A stretch of DNA of 64,000 nt from Streptomyces bacillaris (GTDB taxonomy: Bacteria; Actinomycetota; Actinomycetes; Streptomycetales; Streptomycetaceae), in assembly GCF_003268675.1 (NCBI RefSeq), contig NZ_CP029378.1, positions 5,828,001 to 5,892,000 of the forward strand, written 5' to 3'. Below are positions 49,270 through 57,742 of this stretch, piece after piece; the stretch's first letter is position 1, and each line of letters starts with the position of its first letter. The translations under genes and the position numbers were made by a program. The notes under the pieces were generated by a model. It was given only the letters and a program-made list of their open reading frames with translations, ran no database searches and was not told the DNA's origin.

Positions 49270-50666
49270 TGAGCGCTGTCCGCCGGCTGGTGGTCGAGGC
49301 AGACGGCGGCTCCCGGGGCAACCCGGGGCCCGCCGGTTACGGTGCGGTGGTCATCGACGCGGCCACCGGCGAGACGCTCGCGGAGGCCGCCGAGTACATC
49401 GGCGTCGCGACGAACAACGTGGCCGAGTACCGGGGTCTGATCGCCGGTCTGACGGCCGCGAAGGCGCTGTTCCCCGACGCGGGGACCACCGGTCCTGACC
49501 TGCGGGTCCACGTCCGGATGGACTCCAAGCTGGTGGTCGAGCAGATGTCGGGGCGCTGGAAGATCAAGCACCCCGACATGAAGCCGCTGGCGGCCCGCGC
49601 CGCCGCGATCCTGCCGCCGTCCTCCGTCACGTACGAGTGGATCCCGCGCGCGCAGAACAAGCACGCGGACCGGCTCGCCAACGAGGCGATGGACGCGGGC
49701 CGCGACGGCCGGCAGTGGGAGGCGGCCGCCTCCACCGCCGAGCTGGACGCCCCCGCCCGCACCCCGCTGCCCGACCGGGGCCCGCCCGGCGACGCGGTGG
49801 CGGGCGCGGCGAAGGCCCGGGCCGCGCTGGCGGCGGCGCGGGGCGGGACGGAGGCGGGAACGCTGTTCGAGGTGCCCACGGCGGAGGAACCAGCGCCGCC
49901 ATCCGCTGAGCCGGCAGCCCCTGAGCCGACAGCCCCCGAGCCGACGGACGTCAGCGCGATCGCCGGTGCCGCGGCGGCATCGGCGTCCGGCTCCGCCCCC
50001 ACCCCGGCCCCGCAGGTCGGCTGGGCCGCCGCCCCCGACCTGGGCGCACCCGCCACCTTCGTCCTGCTCCGGCACGGCGAGACCGCGCTCACCCCCGAGA
50101 AACGGTTCTCCGGCAGCGGCGGCACCGACCCCGAACTCTCCGCCACCGGCCGCGACCAGGCCGCCCGGGCCGCCGCCCACTTCGCGGCCCTCGGCACTGT
50201 CCAGGACATCGTCAGCTCACCGCTGCGCCGCTGCCGGGAGACCGCCGCCGCCGTCGCGGACCGCCTCGGCCTGGAGGTCCGCATCGACGAGGGCCTGCGC
50301 GAGACGGACTTCGGCGCGTGGGAGGGGCTGACCTTCGGGGAGGTGCGCGAGCGGTACGGGGACGACCTGACGGCCTGGCTCGCGGACCCGGACACCGCGC
50401 CGACGGGCGGCGGCGAGAGCTTCACGGAGGTCGCCACCCGGGTCGCGGCCGCCCGGGACCGGCTGACCGCCCGGTACGCGGGCCGCACGGTCCTGCTCGT
50501 CACCCACGTCACCCCGATCAAGACGCTGGTCCGGCTGGCGCTGGAGGCCCCGGCGCAGGCGATGTTCCGGATGGAGCTGTCGGCCGCCTCGATCTCCACG
50601 GTCGCGTACTACGGGGACGGCAACGCCTCCGTACGCCTGCTCAACGACACCTCGCACCTGCGCTGA
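49269..50666 (+). CDS. Bifunctional RNase HI / histidine phosphatase (CobC-like)
   Basis: A 465-residue fusion. The N-terminal RNase HI domain (about 1-140) has the acidic residues in VEADGGSRGNPGP (about 8-20), NNVAEYRGL and RMDSKLVVEQ, and removes RNA from RNA-DNA hybrids. A Pro/Ala/Glu linker with APEPTAPEPT-like repeats spans about 200-260. The C-terminal phosphoglycerate-mutase-like phosphatase starts at LLRHGETALTP (about 266-276), with SSPLRRCRETA and the second catalytic His in LVTHVTPIK. Such fusions are known in actinobacteria, where the phosphatase can act on alpha-ribazole phosphate. ATG at 49269 overlaps the upstream stop as TAATG. Confidence 0.9.
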   Translation: MSAVRRLVVEADGGSRGNPGPAGYGAVVIDAATGETLAEAAEYIGVATNNVAEYRGLIAGLTAAKALFPDAGTTGPDLRVHVRMDSKLVVEQMSGRWKIKHPDMKPLAARAAAILPPSSVTYEWIPRAQNKHADRLANEAMDAGRDGRQWEAAASTAELDAPARTPLPDRGPPGDAVAGAAKARAALAAARGGTEAGTLFEVPTAEEPAPPSAEPAAPEPTAPEPTDVSAIAGAAAASASGSAPTPAPQVGWAAAPDLGAPATFVLLRHGETALTPEKRFSGSGGTDPELSATGRDQAARAAAHFAALGTVQDIVSSPLRRCRETAAAVADRLGLEVRIDEGLRETDFGAWEGLTFGEVRERYGDDLTAWLADPDTAPTGGGESFTEVATRVAAARDRLTARYAGRTVLLVTHVTPIKTLVRLALEAPAQAMFRMELSAASISTVAYYGDGNASVRLLNDTSHLR

Positions 50667-50683
50667 CGGCCACAGGGGCCTCG

Positions 50684-51481
50684 ATGGACGGGACGGACGG
50701 GTGGACGGCGGTGCTCGGCTTCGCCGCCGGGCTGCTGATCTCGGTGGTGACCGCGCCGGTCGGGGTGTCCGGGGCGGTGTTCCTGCTGCCGGTCCAGGTC
50801 AGCGTGCTCGGGGTGCCCAGCCCGGCGGTCACCCCGACGAACCTGCTCTACAACGTGGTGGCCGGCCCCGGCGCCCTGCTGCGCCACCACCGGAACGGCG
50901 GGCTCCGCGGTCCCCTCACCCGGCTGCTGGTCCTGGGCACGGTCCCCGGGGTCGTCGTCGGCGCGGTGATCCGCGTCTTCGCGGTGCCGGGCCCGTCGGT
51001 GTTCCGGCTGCTCATCGCGGTGCTGCTGCTCCCGCTGGGCGGCTGGCTCTGCCTCCGTACGCTGCACCGCGCCGCCCGCACGAGGGCCCCGGGCCCGGAA
51101 CCCTCACCCCGGAGCATCACCCGCCTCGCCCTGGCCGTCGGCGTGGCGGGCGGGATCTACGGGATCGGCGGCGGCTCGCTCCTCGGCCCGATCCTGGTCG
51201 GGCGCGGGATGCCGGTCGCGAAGGTGGCCCCGGCCGCGCTGGCCGCCACCTTCGTGACCTCCGTCGTGGGCGCGGGGACGTACGCGCTGCTCGCCCTGAC
51301 GGTGACCGGGGACATCGCCCCGTACTGGACGCTCGGCCTGGCCTGCGGTCTGGGCGGCCTCTGCGGGGGGTACCTGGGCGCGCACCTCCAGCCCCGGCTG
51401 CCGGAGACGGCGTTGCGGCTGCTGCTGGGGGTGCTGGCGCTGGGTATCGGCGGGATGTACGCGGTGCAGATCCTGCGCTGA
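50684..51481 (+). CDS. TauE/SafE-family anion permease
   Basis: A 265-residue membrane protein with about eight helices in two similar halves, each with the family's Gly/Pro-rich motif (VTAPVGVSGAVFLLPVQVSV near the N-terminus and GIYGIGGGSLLGPILV near 155-170). Members export sulfite, sulfonates or other organic anions. ATG at 50684 follows AGGGGCC, 17 bp after the RNase H gene, so probably co-transcribed. A hairpin overlapping its stop codon ends the unit. Confidence 0.82.
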   Translation: MDGTDGWTAVLGFAAGLLISVVTAPVGVSGAVFLLPVQVSVLGVPSPAVTPTNLLYNVVAGPGALLRHHRNGGLRGPLTRLLVLGTVPGVVVGAVIRVFAVPGPSVFRLLIAVLLLPLGGWLCLRTLHRAARTRAPGPEPSPRSITRLALAVGVAGGIYGIGGGSLLGPILVGRGMPVAKVAPAALAATFVTSVVGAGTYALLALTVTGDIAPYWTLGLACGLGGLCGGYLGAHLQPRLPETALRLLLGVLALGIGGMYAVQILR

Positions 51482-51500
51482 GGCGCTGAGGCGCTTCAGC
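51477..51500. terminator. Hairpin terminator between convergent genes
   Basis: GCTGAGGCGC pairs with GCGCTTCAGC (one G-U) around TGAG. It overlaps the TauE/SafE stop codon and lies before the convergent aldolase gene. The following 60 bp contain a duplicated TTCAGGCCCCCAG-like segment from the 3' end of the aldolase gene. Confidence 0.55.
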
Positions 51501-51564
51501 CGGTGAGCGCCGCCGCTGCCTCTTCGCGGGCTCAGGCCCCCAGTGCCATCGCCTCTCTGTGGGT

Positions 51565-52215
51565 TCAGGCCCCCAGAGCCGCCGCCTCCGCCGCGAGCCG
51601 GGCCACCCGGTCCCAGTCCTTCGCCGCCACCGCGTCCTCCGGCACCATCCAACTGCCGCCCACGCAGGCGACGTTGGGCAGGGCGAGGTACGAGGGCGCC
51701 GAGGCGGGGGAGATGCCGCCGGTCGGGCAGAACCGGGCCTGGGGGAGCGGGGCGGAGAGGGCCTTGAGATAGGCCGTGCCGCCCGCCGCCTCGGCCGGGA
51801 AGAACTTCATGTCGCTGACCCCGCGCTCCAGCAGGGCCACCACCTCGGAGGTGGTCGAGACACCGGGCAGGAACGGCACCCCGGCCTCCCGCATCGCCTC
51901 CAGCAGCGCGTCCGTCCACCCCGGGCTGACCAGGAACCGGGCGCCCGCGTCGACGGTGTCCCGTACGTGCTGCGGCGAGATGACCGTACCGGCCCCGACG
52001 ACCGCGCCCGGCACCTCGGCGGCGACGGCCCGGATGGCGTCGAGCGCGGCGGGCGTCCGCAGGGTCACCTCGATCGCCGGAAGCCCCCCGGCCACCAGCG
52101 CCCGCGCCAGTGGCACCGCGTCGGCCACGTCGTGCAGGACGACGACGGGGATGACGGGGGCGAGATCCAGTACGGAGGTGTCGGAGGGCGCGGCGGGCGG
52201 CAGGGAGGAGGTCAT
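51565..52215 (-). CDS. eda: 2-dehydro-3-deoxy-6-phosphogluconate (KDPG/KHG) aldolase
   Basis: A 216-residue class I aldolase cleaving KDPG to pyruvate and glyceraldehyde 3-phosphate, the Entner-Doudoroff or sugar-acid route. The catalytic Glu is in IEVTLRTPAAL (about 49-59), GAGTVISP is at about 74-81, and the Schiff-base Lys is in MKFFPAEAAGG (about 136-146), followed by PTGGIS. ATG at 52215 has GGGGCC upstream on the minus strand. A TGCAAC inverted repeat lies 30 bp upstream. No edd or kinase gene is adjacent. Confidence 0.9.
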   Translation of the reverse strand: MTSSLPPAAPSDTSVLDLAPVIPVVVLHDVADAVPLARALVAGGLPAIEVTLRTPAALDAIRAVAAEVPGAVVGAGTVISPQHVRDTVDAGARFLVSPGWTDALLEAMREAGVPFLPGVSTTSEVVALLERGVSDMKFFPAEAAGGTAYLKALSAPLPQARFCPTGGISPASAPSYLALPNVACVGGSWMVPEDAVAAKDWDRVARLAAEAAALGA

Positions 52216-52244
52216 GGCCCCATCCTGCCGCCCGAGGGCACTAC

Positions 52245-52272
52245 CTGCAACGCTCGTTGCAGTGGGTGCAAC
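52245..52272. promoter_or_regulatory. TGCAAC inverted repeat plus half-site, candidate operator of eda
   Basis: CTGCAACGCTCGTTGCAG (52245-52262) is an inverted repeat with 7-bp arms and a 4-bp centre, and a third TGCAAC half-site sits at 52267-52272. It lies 30-57 bp upstream of the aldolase start, in the 63-bp gap after the yaaA stop. The regulator is unknown. Confidence 0.55.
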
Positions 52273-52278
52273 GACCCC

Positions 52279-53079
52279 TCAGTGGATCTCCGTCACCACC
52301 ACATCGAGCGACCACGGCCGCCCGGCGCGCGCGGGAGCCTCGGCCTCCACCACGTACCCGAGATCGCGCAGCGCATCCACCAGCTCCGCCGGGTTCTTCG
52401 GCCGGGCACCCGCCGACAGCAGATCGCGCACCAGCCGTCCCTTGGTCGCCTTGTTGAAGTGGCTGACGACGGACCGCTTCTCCACTCCGTCCACGATCTG
52501 CGACTGGAGCACCCGCACGCTCGCCGTCCGCGCGGCGACCTCGCCCTTGGGCTTCCACGCGGAGGCGTAGGCGGAGGACCGCAGATCCAGGACGAGCCCG
52601 TCCCCGGCGGCCTCGGGCAGGACCGCCTCCATGGACGTGCGCCAGTACGCGCCGAGCGCGCCGAGGCCGGGGAGCTTCACGCCCATCGAGCAGCGGTACG
52701 GCGGAATCCGGTCCCCGATCCGGACGGCGCCCCAGAGCCCGGAGAAGACCAGCAGCGAGGAGGCGGCGAGGCGCCGGGCGCCCGCGTCCAGGGAGGCCAG
52801 ACCGAGGGCGTCGTACAGCACCCCGGTGTACAGCTCCCCGGCCGGCCGGGTCCCGGCGGTCCGCAGCTCCGCGTTCTTCCCGACCTCGCCCCGCAGCCCC
52901 ACACTCAGCCCGAGCACCTCACGGGCCTTCTCCTCGTCCGCCTGGCACAGCTCCACCAGCTCGTCCAGGACCGCAGCCCGCCCCTCGGCGAGCCCCGGCA
53001 GCGACAGCGACTCCGGCTTCAGGGGAGCCCCGCGCCCCGAGGCGGCCTTTCCTTCGGAGGGCGGCAACAGCACGAGCAC
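52279..53079 (-). CDS. yaaA: YaaA/DUF328 peroxide-stress protein
   Basis: A 266-residue member of the YaaA family, which limits free iron and DNA damage during peroxide stress in E. coli and may bind DNA. Diagnostic stretches are the N-terminal LVLLPPSEGKA (about 2-12), LVFSGLWGAVRIGDRIPPYR (about 109-128) and SHFNKATKGRLVRDLL (about 206-221). GTG at 53079 follows AAGGAG by 8 nt. Upstream, two 29-bp near-repeats at 53202-53230 and 53244-53272 lie in the divergent gap with the RNase gene. Confidence 0.87.
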   Translation of the reverse strand: MLVLLPPSEGKAASGRGAPLKPESLSLPGLAEGRAAVLDELVELCQADEEKAREVLGLSVGLRGEVGKNAELRTAGTRPAGELYTGVLYDALGLASLDAGARRLAASSLLVFSGLWGAVRIGDRIPPYRCSMGVKLPGLGALGAYWRTSMEAVLPEAAGDGLVLDLRSSAYASAWKPKGEVAARTASVRVLQSQIVDGVEKRSVVSHFNKATKGRLVRDLLSAGARPKNPAELVDALRDLGYVVEAEAPARAGRPWSLDVVVTEIH

Positions 53080-53201
53080 GGCGGTTCTCCTTCGTACGCA
53101 CGACCGGTCGGCCCCCGGCGGCGTGCGGGCGCGCCGGGACCCTCGGCAAGGGTACGGGGGCGGGGCGGGGCCGCCGGTACGGCGCTGGGGCGGACGGCCT
53201 T

Positions 53202-53272
53202 GCGGTGACGGCTTCCGGGTGGCGTACCGGACGCGGGCGCCCTGCCGCGACGGCTTCCGCGTGGCGTACGGG
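53202..53272. repeat. Two 29-bp near-identical direct repeats, 42 bp apart
   Basis: Both copies share GACGGCTTCCG(G/C)GTGGCGTAC. They lie in the 287-bp divergent gap between yaaA and the RNase gene, which holds no other feature apart from the leaderless promoter at 53355. Confidence 0.6.
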
Positions 53273-53354
53273 CCTCGGCCCGGCCCCGGCGCCGTACAGG
53301 AGCACGTGAGCCGGCGCCGGGCCCGCCCCGGATGCCGCTCGCCGTCCCCCGGCC

Positions 53355-53360
53355 TACGCT
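53355..53360 (+). promoter_or_regulatory. -10 box of a probable leaderless promoter
   Basis: TACGCT is followed by 6 nt and the ATG at 53367, with no ribosome-binding site. Confidence 0.5.
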
Positions 53361-53366
53361 CGGTCC

Positions 53367-54815
53367 ATGCCCCGCCGCCACCTGCGTATGACCGGAGCGG
53401 CCGACTGTTCGCTCGGGGCCGCCCTGCGCGACCTGCGCACCGAGCTGGGCCTGCCCGCCGCCTTCCCCGCCGAGGCGATGGCCGAGGCGGAGGCGGCCGT
53501 ACGGGACCCCGGACTGTCGGCCCACGAGGACGCCACCGGCCTCCCGCTCCTCACCATCGACCCGCCTGCCTCCACCGACCTGGACCAGGCGATGTACCTG
53601 GAGCGCCGGCCGGGCGGGCGCGGCTACCGGGTGCACTACGCCATCGCGGACGTCGCCGCCTTCGTCCGGCCGGGCGGGGCGCTCGACGCGGAGGCCCACC
53701 GCCGGGTCACCACCCTCTACTTCCCCGACGACCGCGTCCCCCTCCACCCCACCGTCCTCTCCGAGGGGGCGGCCAGCCTGCTCCCCGGCGAGGTCCGCCC
53801 GGCCGCGCTCTGGCGGATCGACCTGGACGGCGACGGGCAGGCCACGGCCACCGACGTACGCCGGGCCCTGGTCCGCAGCCGCGCCAAGCTCGACTACGCG
53901 GGCGTGCAGCGGCGGATCGACGCCCGTACCGCCGAGGAACCCCTCGCCCTGCTCCGGGAGATCGGACGGCTGCGCGAGGAACAGGAGCTGGCCCGCGGCG
54001 GCATCTCGCTCGACGTCCCCGAGCAGGAGATCACCGGGCACGACGGCGCCTACGGCCTCGCCTACCGGGCCTCGCTCCCCGCCGAGGCCTGGAACGCCCA
54101 GATCTCGCTCCTCACCGGGATCGCCGCCGCCCACCTCATGGCCCAGACGGGCACCGGCATCCTGCGCACCCTGCCGATCGCCCCGGACGGAGCCGTCGCC
54201 CGGCTGCGGCGGTCCGCCCGCGCCCTGCGCGTCGACTGGCCGCACCACGTCCCGTATGCCCAGATCGTGCGCTCCCTCGACCCGCGCCGGAGCAACCACG
54301 CGGCCTTCCTCCAGGAGTGCACCACCCTGCTGCGCGGCGCCGGCTACACCGCCTTCGACCACGGCGAACTCCCCGACCCCGCCGTGCACGCGGCCGTGGC
54401 CGACCTCTACACCCACTGCACGGCCCCGCTGCGCCGCCTGGTCGACCGGTACGCCGCCGAACTCTGCCTCGCCGCGACGGCGGGGAAGGAGCCCCCGGAG
54501 TGGGTACGGGAGGCCCTTCCCGCACTCCCGAAGGAGATGGCCGAGGGGACGCGCCGGGCCAACACCGTGGAGCGGGCCTGCGTCGACCTGGTGGAGGCGG
54601 CGCTGCTGGAGGGGCGGGTGGGTGAACTCTTCGACGCGTACGTGGTCGATGTCGGGGAGCGGAACCCGGCCACCGGCACGGTCCACCTCCGGGACCCGGC
54701 GGTCGTCGGCCGGATCGAGGGCGGTACGGCCCCGCTCCCGCTGGGGGAGCGGCTACGGGTCCGGCTCACACAGGCGGGCCCGGCGGCGAAGACGGTGCTG
54801 TTCGCTCCGGCGTGA
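53367..54815 (+). CDS. RNB-domain ribonuclease (RNase II/R family)
   Basis: A 482-residue exoribonuclease of the short actinobacterial type, without the usual N-terminal cold-shock domains. The RNB catalytic signature LTIDPPASTDLDQAMY (about 62-77) carries the metal-binding Asp residues, VHYAIADVAAFV (about 88-99) follows, and HCTAPLRRLVDRYA (about 351-364) is the conserved C-terminal RNB motif. It degrades RNA 3' to 5'. ATG at 53367 seems leaderless. Its last 50 bp overlap the 3' end of the convergent membrane-protein gene. Confidence 0.88.
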   Translation: MPRRHLRMTGAADCSLGAALRDLRTELGLPAAFPAEAMAEAEAAVRDPGLSAHEDATGLPLLTIDPPASTDLDQAMYLERRPGGRGYRVHYAIADVAAFVRPGGALDAEAHRRVTTLYFPDDRVPLHPTVLSEGAASLLPGEVRPAALWRIDLDGDGQATATDVRRALVRSRAKLDYAGVQRRIDARTAEEPLALLREIGRLREEQELARGGISLDVPEQEITGHDGAYGLAYRASLPAEAWNAQISLLTGIAAAHLMAQTGTGILRTLPIAPDGAVARLRRSARALRVDWPHHVPYAQIVRSLDPRRSNHAAFLQECTTLLRGAGYTAFDHGELPDPAVHAAVADLYTHCTAPLRRLVDRYAAELCLAATAGKEPPEWVREALPALPKEMAEGTRRANTVERACVDLVEAALLEGRVGELFDAYVVDVGERNPATGTVHLRDPAVVGRIEGGTAPLPLGERLRVRLTQAGPAAKTVLFAPA

Positions 54816-55710
54816 CGGGCGTGACGGGCGTGACGGGCGTGACGGGCGTGACGGGCGTGACGGGCGTGACGGGCGTGACCGGCTTCCGCGAGAGCGCGGC
54901 GACCGCTGCCCGAGGATCGTCCGCGTGGAACCGGAGCGTGCGGGCGCTCCCGCTCCGCCCCAGCGGCCGGACGAACTCCACCGGCCTCGCCAGCTCCACC
55001 GTCACCGTCGTCCGGCTCCCCACCGCCAGGTCGAGACCCCCGTTCTCGTCGACCCGCACGAGCCCACCGCCGTCGTAGCGCCGCTCCACCCGGGCGGCGG
55101 TGATGAGGGAGGCGGGCACCCGCAGGTCGAACAGGGCGCCGTAGCGCAGCCGCAGCGAACCGTCGGCCCCCACCACGTGCGGCCGGGTCACGCAGGCCGC
55201 GTGCAGGGCGACGATGAGCACCGTCCCGTACACGCCCACCACCAGCAGGATCAGGTGGACCAGCGGCCAGGGGATCACCAGGGCCAGCACCACGGTCTCC
55301 AGGACGGAGGCGAAGAAGAACGCCCACATCGTCCCGGTCTGCGGCTCGGTGTACGAGAAGGGCAGTGCCCCTTCGGGGATGCGGTGCCGACGGCGTACGG
55401 CCCACACCCCCAGACTGTGCAGCGCCCGCAACTCGTGCACCATCAGCCGCCGCACCGCCACCGGCACCACGGCGCGCACCGCCGACAGCGCGGCCGCTCG
55501 CCGTCCCTCGCCGGCCCGCCGCCGGGCCGTGTACAGCGGCCACGTCACGGCGGCCTCCAGCGCGAGCACGCCCACGACGAGCGCCTCCACCGCCACCAGG
55601 ACCGCACCGGTGATCCGTACCCCGCCCGCCAGGCAGACCACCAGCGCCAGTTCGGCGGGCAGCGCCACCCACAAGGCGGCCCGAGCCGCCCGCAGAGCCA
55701 TGCCTCTCAC
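54766..55710 (-). CDS. Membrane protein with four helices and a Val-Thr-Pro repeat tail
   Basis: A 314-residue protein. Hydrophobic segments lie at about 11-27, 29-52, 121-139 and 142-164 (for example ALVIPWPLVHLILLVVGVYG), and a soluble domain follows (about 175-280). The C-terminus has eight VTP repeats encoded by a 9-bp minisatellite, then ERTAPSSPPGPPV. No family recognised. GTG at 55710 has GGGAGG 5 nt upstream and overlaps the MerR stop by 4 bp, so the regulator and this protein are coupled. The 3' end overlaps the convergent RNase gene by 50 bp. Confidence 0.65.
   Translation of the reverse strand: MRGMALRAARAALWVALPAELALVVCLAGGVRITGAVLVAVEALVVGVLALEAAVTWPLYTARRRAGEGRRAAALSAVRAVVPVAVRRLMVHELRALHSLGVWAVRRRHRIPEGALPFSYTEPQTGTMWAFFFASVLETVVLALVIPWPLVHLILLVVGVYGTVLIVALHAACVTRPHVVGADGSLRLRYGALFDLRVPASLITAARVERRYDGGGLVRVDENGGLDLAVGSRTTVTVELARPVEFVRPLGRSGSARTLRFHADDPRAAVAALSRKPVTPVTPVTPVTPVTPVTPVTPVTPERTAPSSPPGPPV
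54812..54883 (-). repeat. 9-bp minisatellite encoding Val-Thr-Pro repeats
   Basis: GTGACGGGC (plus strand) is repeated seven times perfectly, followed by one GTGACCGGC variant. On the minus strand each unit adds one VTP tripeptide near the C-terminus of the membrane protein. Copy-number changes keep the frame. Confidence 0.9.
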
Positions 55711-56468
55711 CCCGACCTCCCTCGCCTCGCGCGGACCCGGACGGCCAGCGCTTCCATCACCCGGCGCACCACCTCGCGCTGCGCGGGCGGATAGTCGTCG
55801 AGCAGGGCCCGCCCCCACCCCGCCGCCGACGGCTCCCCCTCCGGGATCACCGCCAGGACCACGTCCGGTACGGCGGCGGCGAGGTCGGCCGCCAGCGCGG
55901 GGACTCGGGGGTCGTCCGCCGGAGCCCCGGCCAGCTCGTCGAGCCGCTCGTACAGCACCGCCACCCCGGGGTCGTCGGCCAGCGGCCGCAGCGCCGCGTA
56001 CAGCTCGGACCCGGCACCGCCCCCGCCACCCGCCGCGTCCAGCAACAGCAGATGCTCCCGGTCCTTCGCCGCGGCCGGGGACCCGGCGACGGGCGCCCGT
56101 TCCAGCAGCGTGGCCAGAGCGGGGGAGAGCGGCCCGTCCGAGGCGGGCGGCGCCTCCAGCAGCGCGGCCAGCACCCGCCGCCGCTCCCGGATCTCCCGCT
56201 CCTGCCGCGCCAGATCCGCGTCCAGCTCCCCGAGCACCTCGGCCGGCTCCCGCCCCGCGTCGTCCGCCAGTACGTCCCGCACCTCGTCCAGCGAGAGCCC
56301 GATCTCGGTCAGCCGCCTGATCCGCGCCAGCAGCACGGCATCGCGCACGGTGTAGGCCCGGTAGCCGTTGGCCCGCCGGGCGGGTTCGGGCAGCAGCCCG
56401 ATGTGGTGGTAGTGCCGGATGGCCCGGGAGGTGACTCCGACGAGCGCGGCGATCTCTCCGATACGCAT
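55707..56468 (-). CDS. MerR-family transcriptional regulator
   Basis: A 253-residue regulator. The winged helix is at the N-terminus (MRIGEIAALVGVTSRAIRHY, then LPEPARRANGYRAYTVRDA), a coiled coil covers about 85-112, and a C-terminal helical domain (about 115-253) may sense a ligand. It lacks the cysteine pattern of metal sensors. The typical MRIGE start at 56468 is preferred over an ATG six codons upstream. A minus-strand TTGACC (56505-56500) is correctly spaced for transcription to begin near the start codon. It is translationally coupled to the downstream membrane protein, its likely target. Confidence 0.85.
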   Translation of the reverse strand: MRIGEIAALVGVTSRAIRHYHHIGLLPEPARRANGYRAYTVRDAVLLARIRRLTEIGLSLDEVRDVLADDAGREPAEVLGELDADLARQEREIRERRRVLAALLEAPPASDGPLSPALATLLERAPVAGSPAAAKDREHLLLLDAAGGGGGAGSELYAALRPLADDPGVAVLYERLDELAGAPADDPRVPALAADLAAAVPDVVLAVIPEGEPSAAGWGRALLDDYPPAQREVVRRVMEALAVRVRARRGRSG

Positions 56469-56648
56469 GAGGCCAGGAGAAACCATGACGTCGCGGCAAG
56501 GTCAAGCACCGGCCTCGGCCGACGGACCCCGGAGCCTTCCGTCCACACGGCACGGAGCTGTGCCACGATCGGGGGAAGAACTCCCATCTCACGGACGGCT
56601 GGTCCCCCGATGTCCCAGTCTGGCGAGCGACCGAGGAAGGGGCGTGAC

Positions 56649-57227
56649 ATGACTGCCATGGCGCACGAGCCGCTCACGCAGGCGGAAGTCCTTCTGGAGG
56701 GCTTCCTGGCCCTGGACACGCCGGAAGGCTTCCGGGCGGAACTGATCGAGGGGGAGATTGTCGTGACGCCGCCGCCGGACGGGGACCACGAGGACTACAT
56801 CAACGTGGTTCTGAAGCAGATCCTGCGGAAGTCCCGCACGGACATGGACTTCTCCGGGAACAAGGGCTTCAAGCTCCGCAGCGGCGGAGGCTGCCCGAAG
56901 AACCACGCGATCCCCGACGGCACGTTCGCCCCCACGGAACGCCGCCTCTTCCGCGGCGCAGACCCCTGGATGCCCTGCGAAGGCGTCGCCCTCGTCGTCG
57001 AGGTGACCTCCACCAAGCCCCAGGCCGACCGCGAGGCCAAGCGTCGCTGCTACGCGCGCGGAGGCATCCCGCTCTACCTCCTCATCGACCGGGACGCCGC
57101 CTCGGTGACGCTGTTCAGCGACCCGGAGGGCGACGACTACCGCCAGCACCTGACCATCCCGTACGGAAAACCGCTCCCGCTCCCCGAGCCCTTCGGCTTC
57201 GACCTGGAGACGGCGGACTTCGGCTGA
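56649..57227 (+). CDS. Uma2-family (DUF820) PD-(D/E)XK nuclease-like protein
   Basis: A 192-residue Uma2 protein. The fold's residues are visible as ELIEGEIVVTPPP (about 32-44), IPDGTFAPTERR (about 89-100) with the conserved Asp, and the active-site pair in VALVVEVTSTKPQADREAK (about 116-134, Glu...Lys). Function is unproven; the family is often multicopy and may cleave DNA. ATG at 56649 lies after GGAAGGGGCG. It stands alone just upstream of rnpB. Confidence 0.85.
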   Translation: MTAMAHEPLTQAEVLLEGFLALDTPEGFRAELIEGEIVVTPPPDGDHEDYINVVLKQILRKSRTDMDFSGNKGFKLRSGGGCPKNHAIPDGTFAPTERRLFRGADPWMPCEGVALVVEVTSTKPQADREAKRRCYARGGIPLYLLIDRDAASVTLFSDPEGDDYRQHLTIPYGKPLPLPEPFGFDLETADFG

Positions 57228-57259
57228 GGGACCCCGGACGGGTCACGTGTGCGGCCCGT

Positions 57260-57265
57260 TAGGAT
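57260..57265 (+). promoter_or_regulatory. -10 box of rnpB
   Basis: TAGGAT lies about 7 nt before the expected first base of the RNase P RNA, just after the Uma2 stop. The -35 is not well conserved. Confidence 0.5.
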
Positions 57266-57271
57266 GGGCGG

Positions 57272-57692
57272 AGCAGTCAAGGCAGGCGGACGGCCGCGTG
57301 AGGACCCTTCGGGGCCTCCCGAGGAACGTCCGGGCTCCACAGAGCAGGGTGGTGGCTAACGGCCACCCGGGGTGACCCGCGGGACAGTGCCACAGAGAAC
57401 AGACCGCCCGGGACCTCGGTCCCGGGTAAGGGTGAAACGGTGGTGTAAGAGACCACCAGCGCCTGAGGTGACTCAGGCGGCTAGGTAAACCCCACCCGGA
57501 GCAAGGTCAAGAGGGGGCCGTTCCAGCGATGGACGGCCCTGCGTGAACGTCCGAGGGCTGCTCGCCCGAGTTCACGGGTAGACCGCACGAGGCCGGCAGC
57601 AATGCCGGTCCTAGATGGATGGCCGTCTCCCCGGCCGCCGCGAGGCGACCGGGCGACAGAACCCGGCGTACAGCCTGGCTTGGCTGCTGCCA
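57272..57692 (+). ncRNA. rnpB: RNase P RNA, bacterial type A
   Basis: The catalytic RNA that trims tRNA 5' leaders. Helix P1 is formed by GCAGTCAAGGCAGG (57273-57286) and CCTGGCTTGGCTGC (57674-57687). Universally conserved pieces are present: GAGGAACGTCCGGGCTCC (CR I, around 57320), GGGTAAGGGTGAAACGGTGG and AAGAGACCACCAGCG (CR II/III, around 57424-57461), and the 3' CR V region CTAGATGGATGGCCGTC with GACAGAACCCGGCGTACAG (around 57611-57672). Length about 420 nt is usual for actinomycetes. Ends are estimated from P1. A hairpin with a short T run follows. Confidence 0.95.
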
Positions 57693-57700
57693 AGGCCGAC

Positions 57701-57742
57701 AAGAGCCTCCGACCAGGTGTTTCACCCGGCCGGAGGCTCTTT
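57701..57742 (+). terminator. Intrinsic terminator of rnpB
   Basis: AAGAGCCTCCG pairs with CGGAGGCTCTT (11 bp) around a 19-nt loop and ends in CTCTTT. It overlaps the last codons of the convergent Cys-rich protein gene. Confidence 0.8.
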
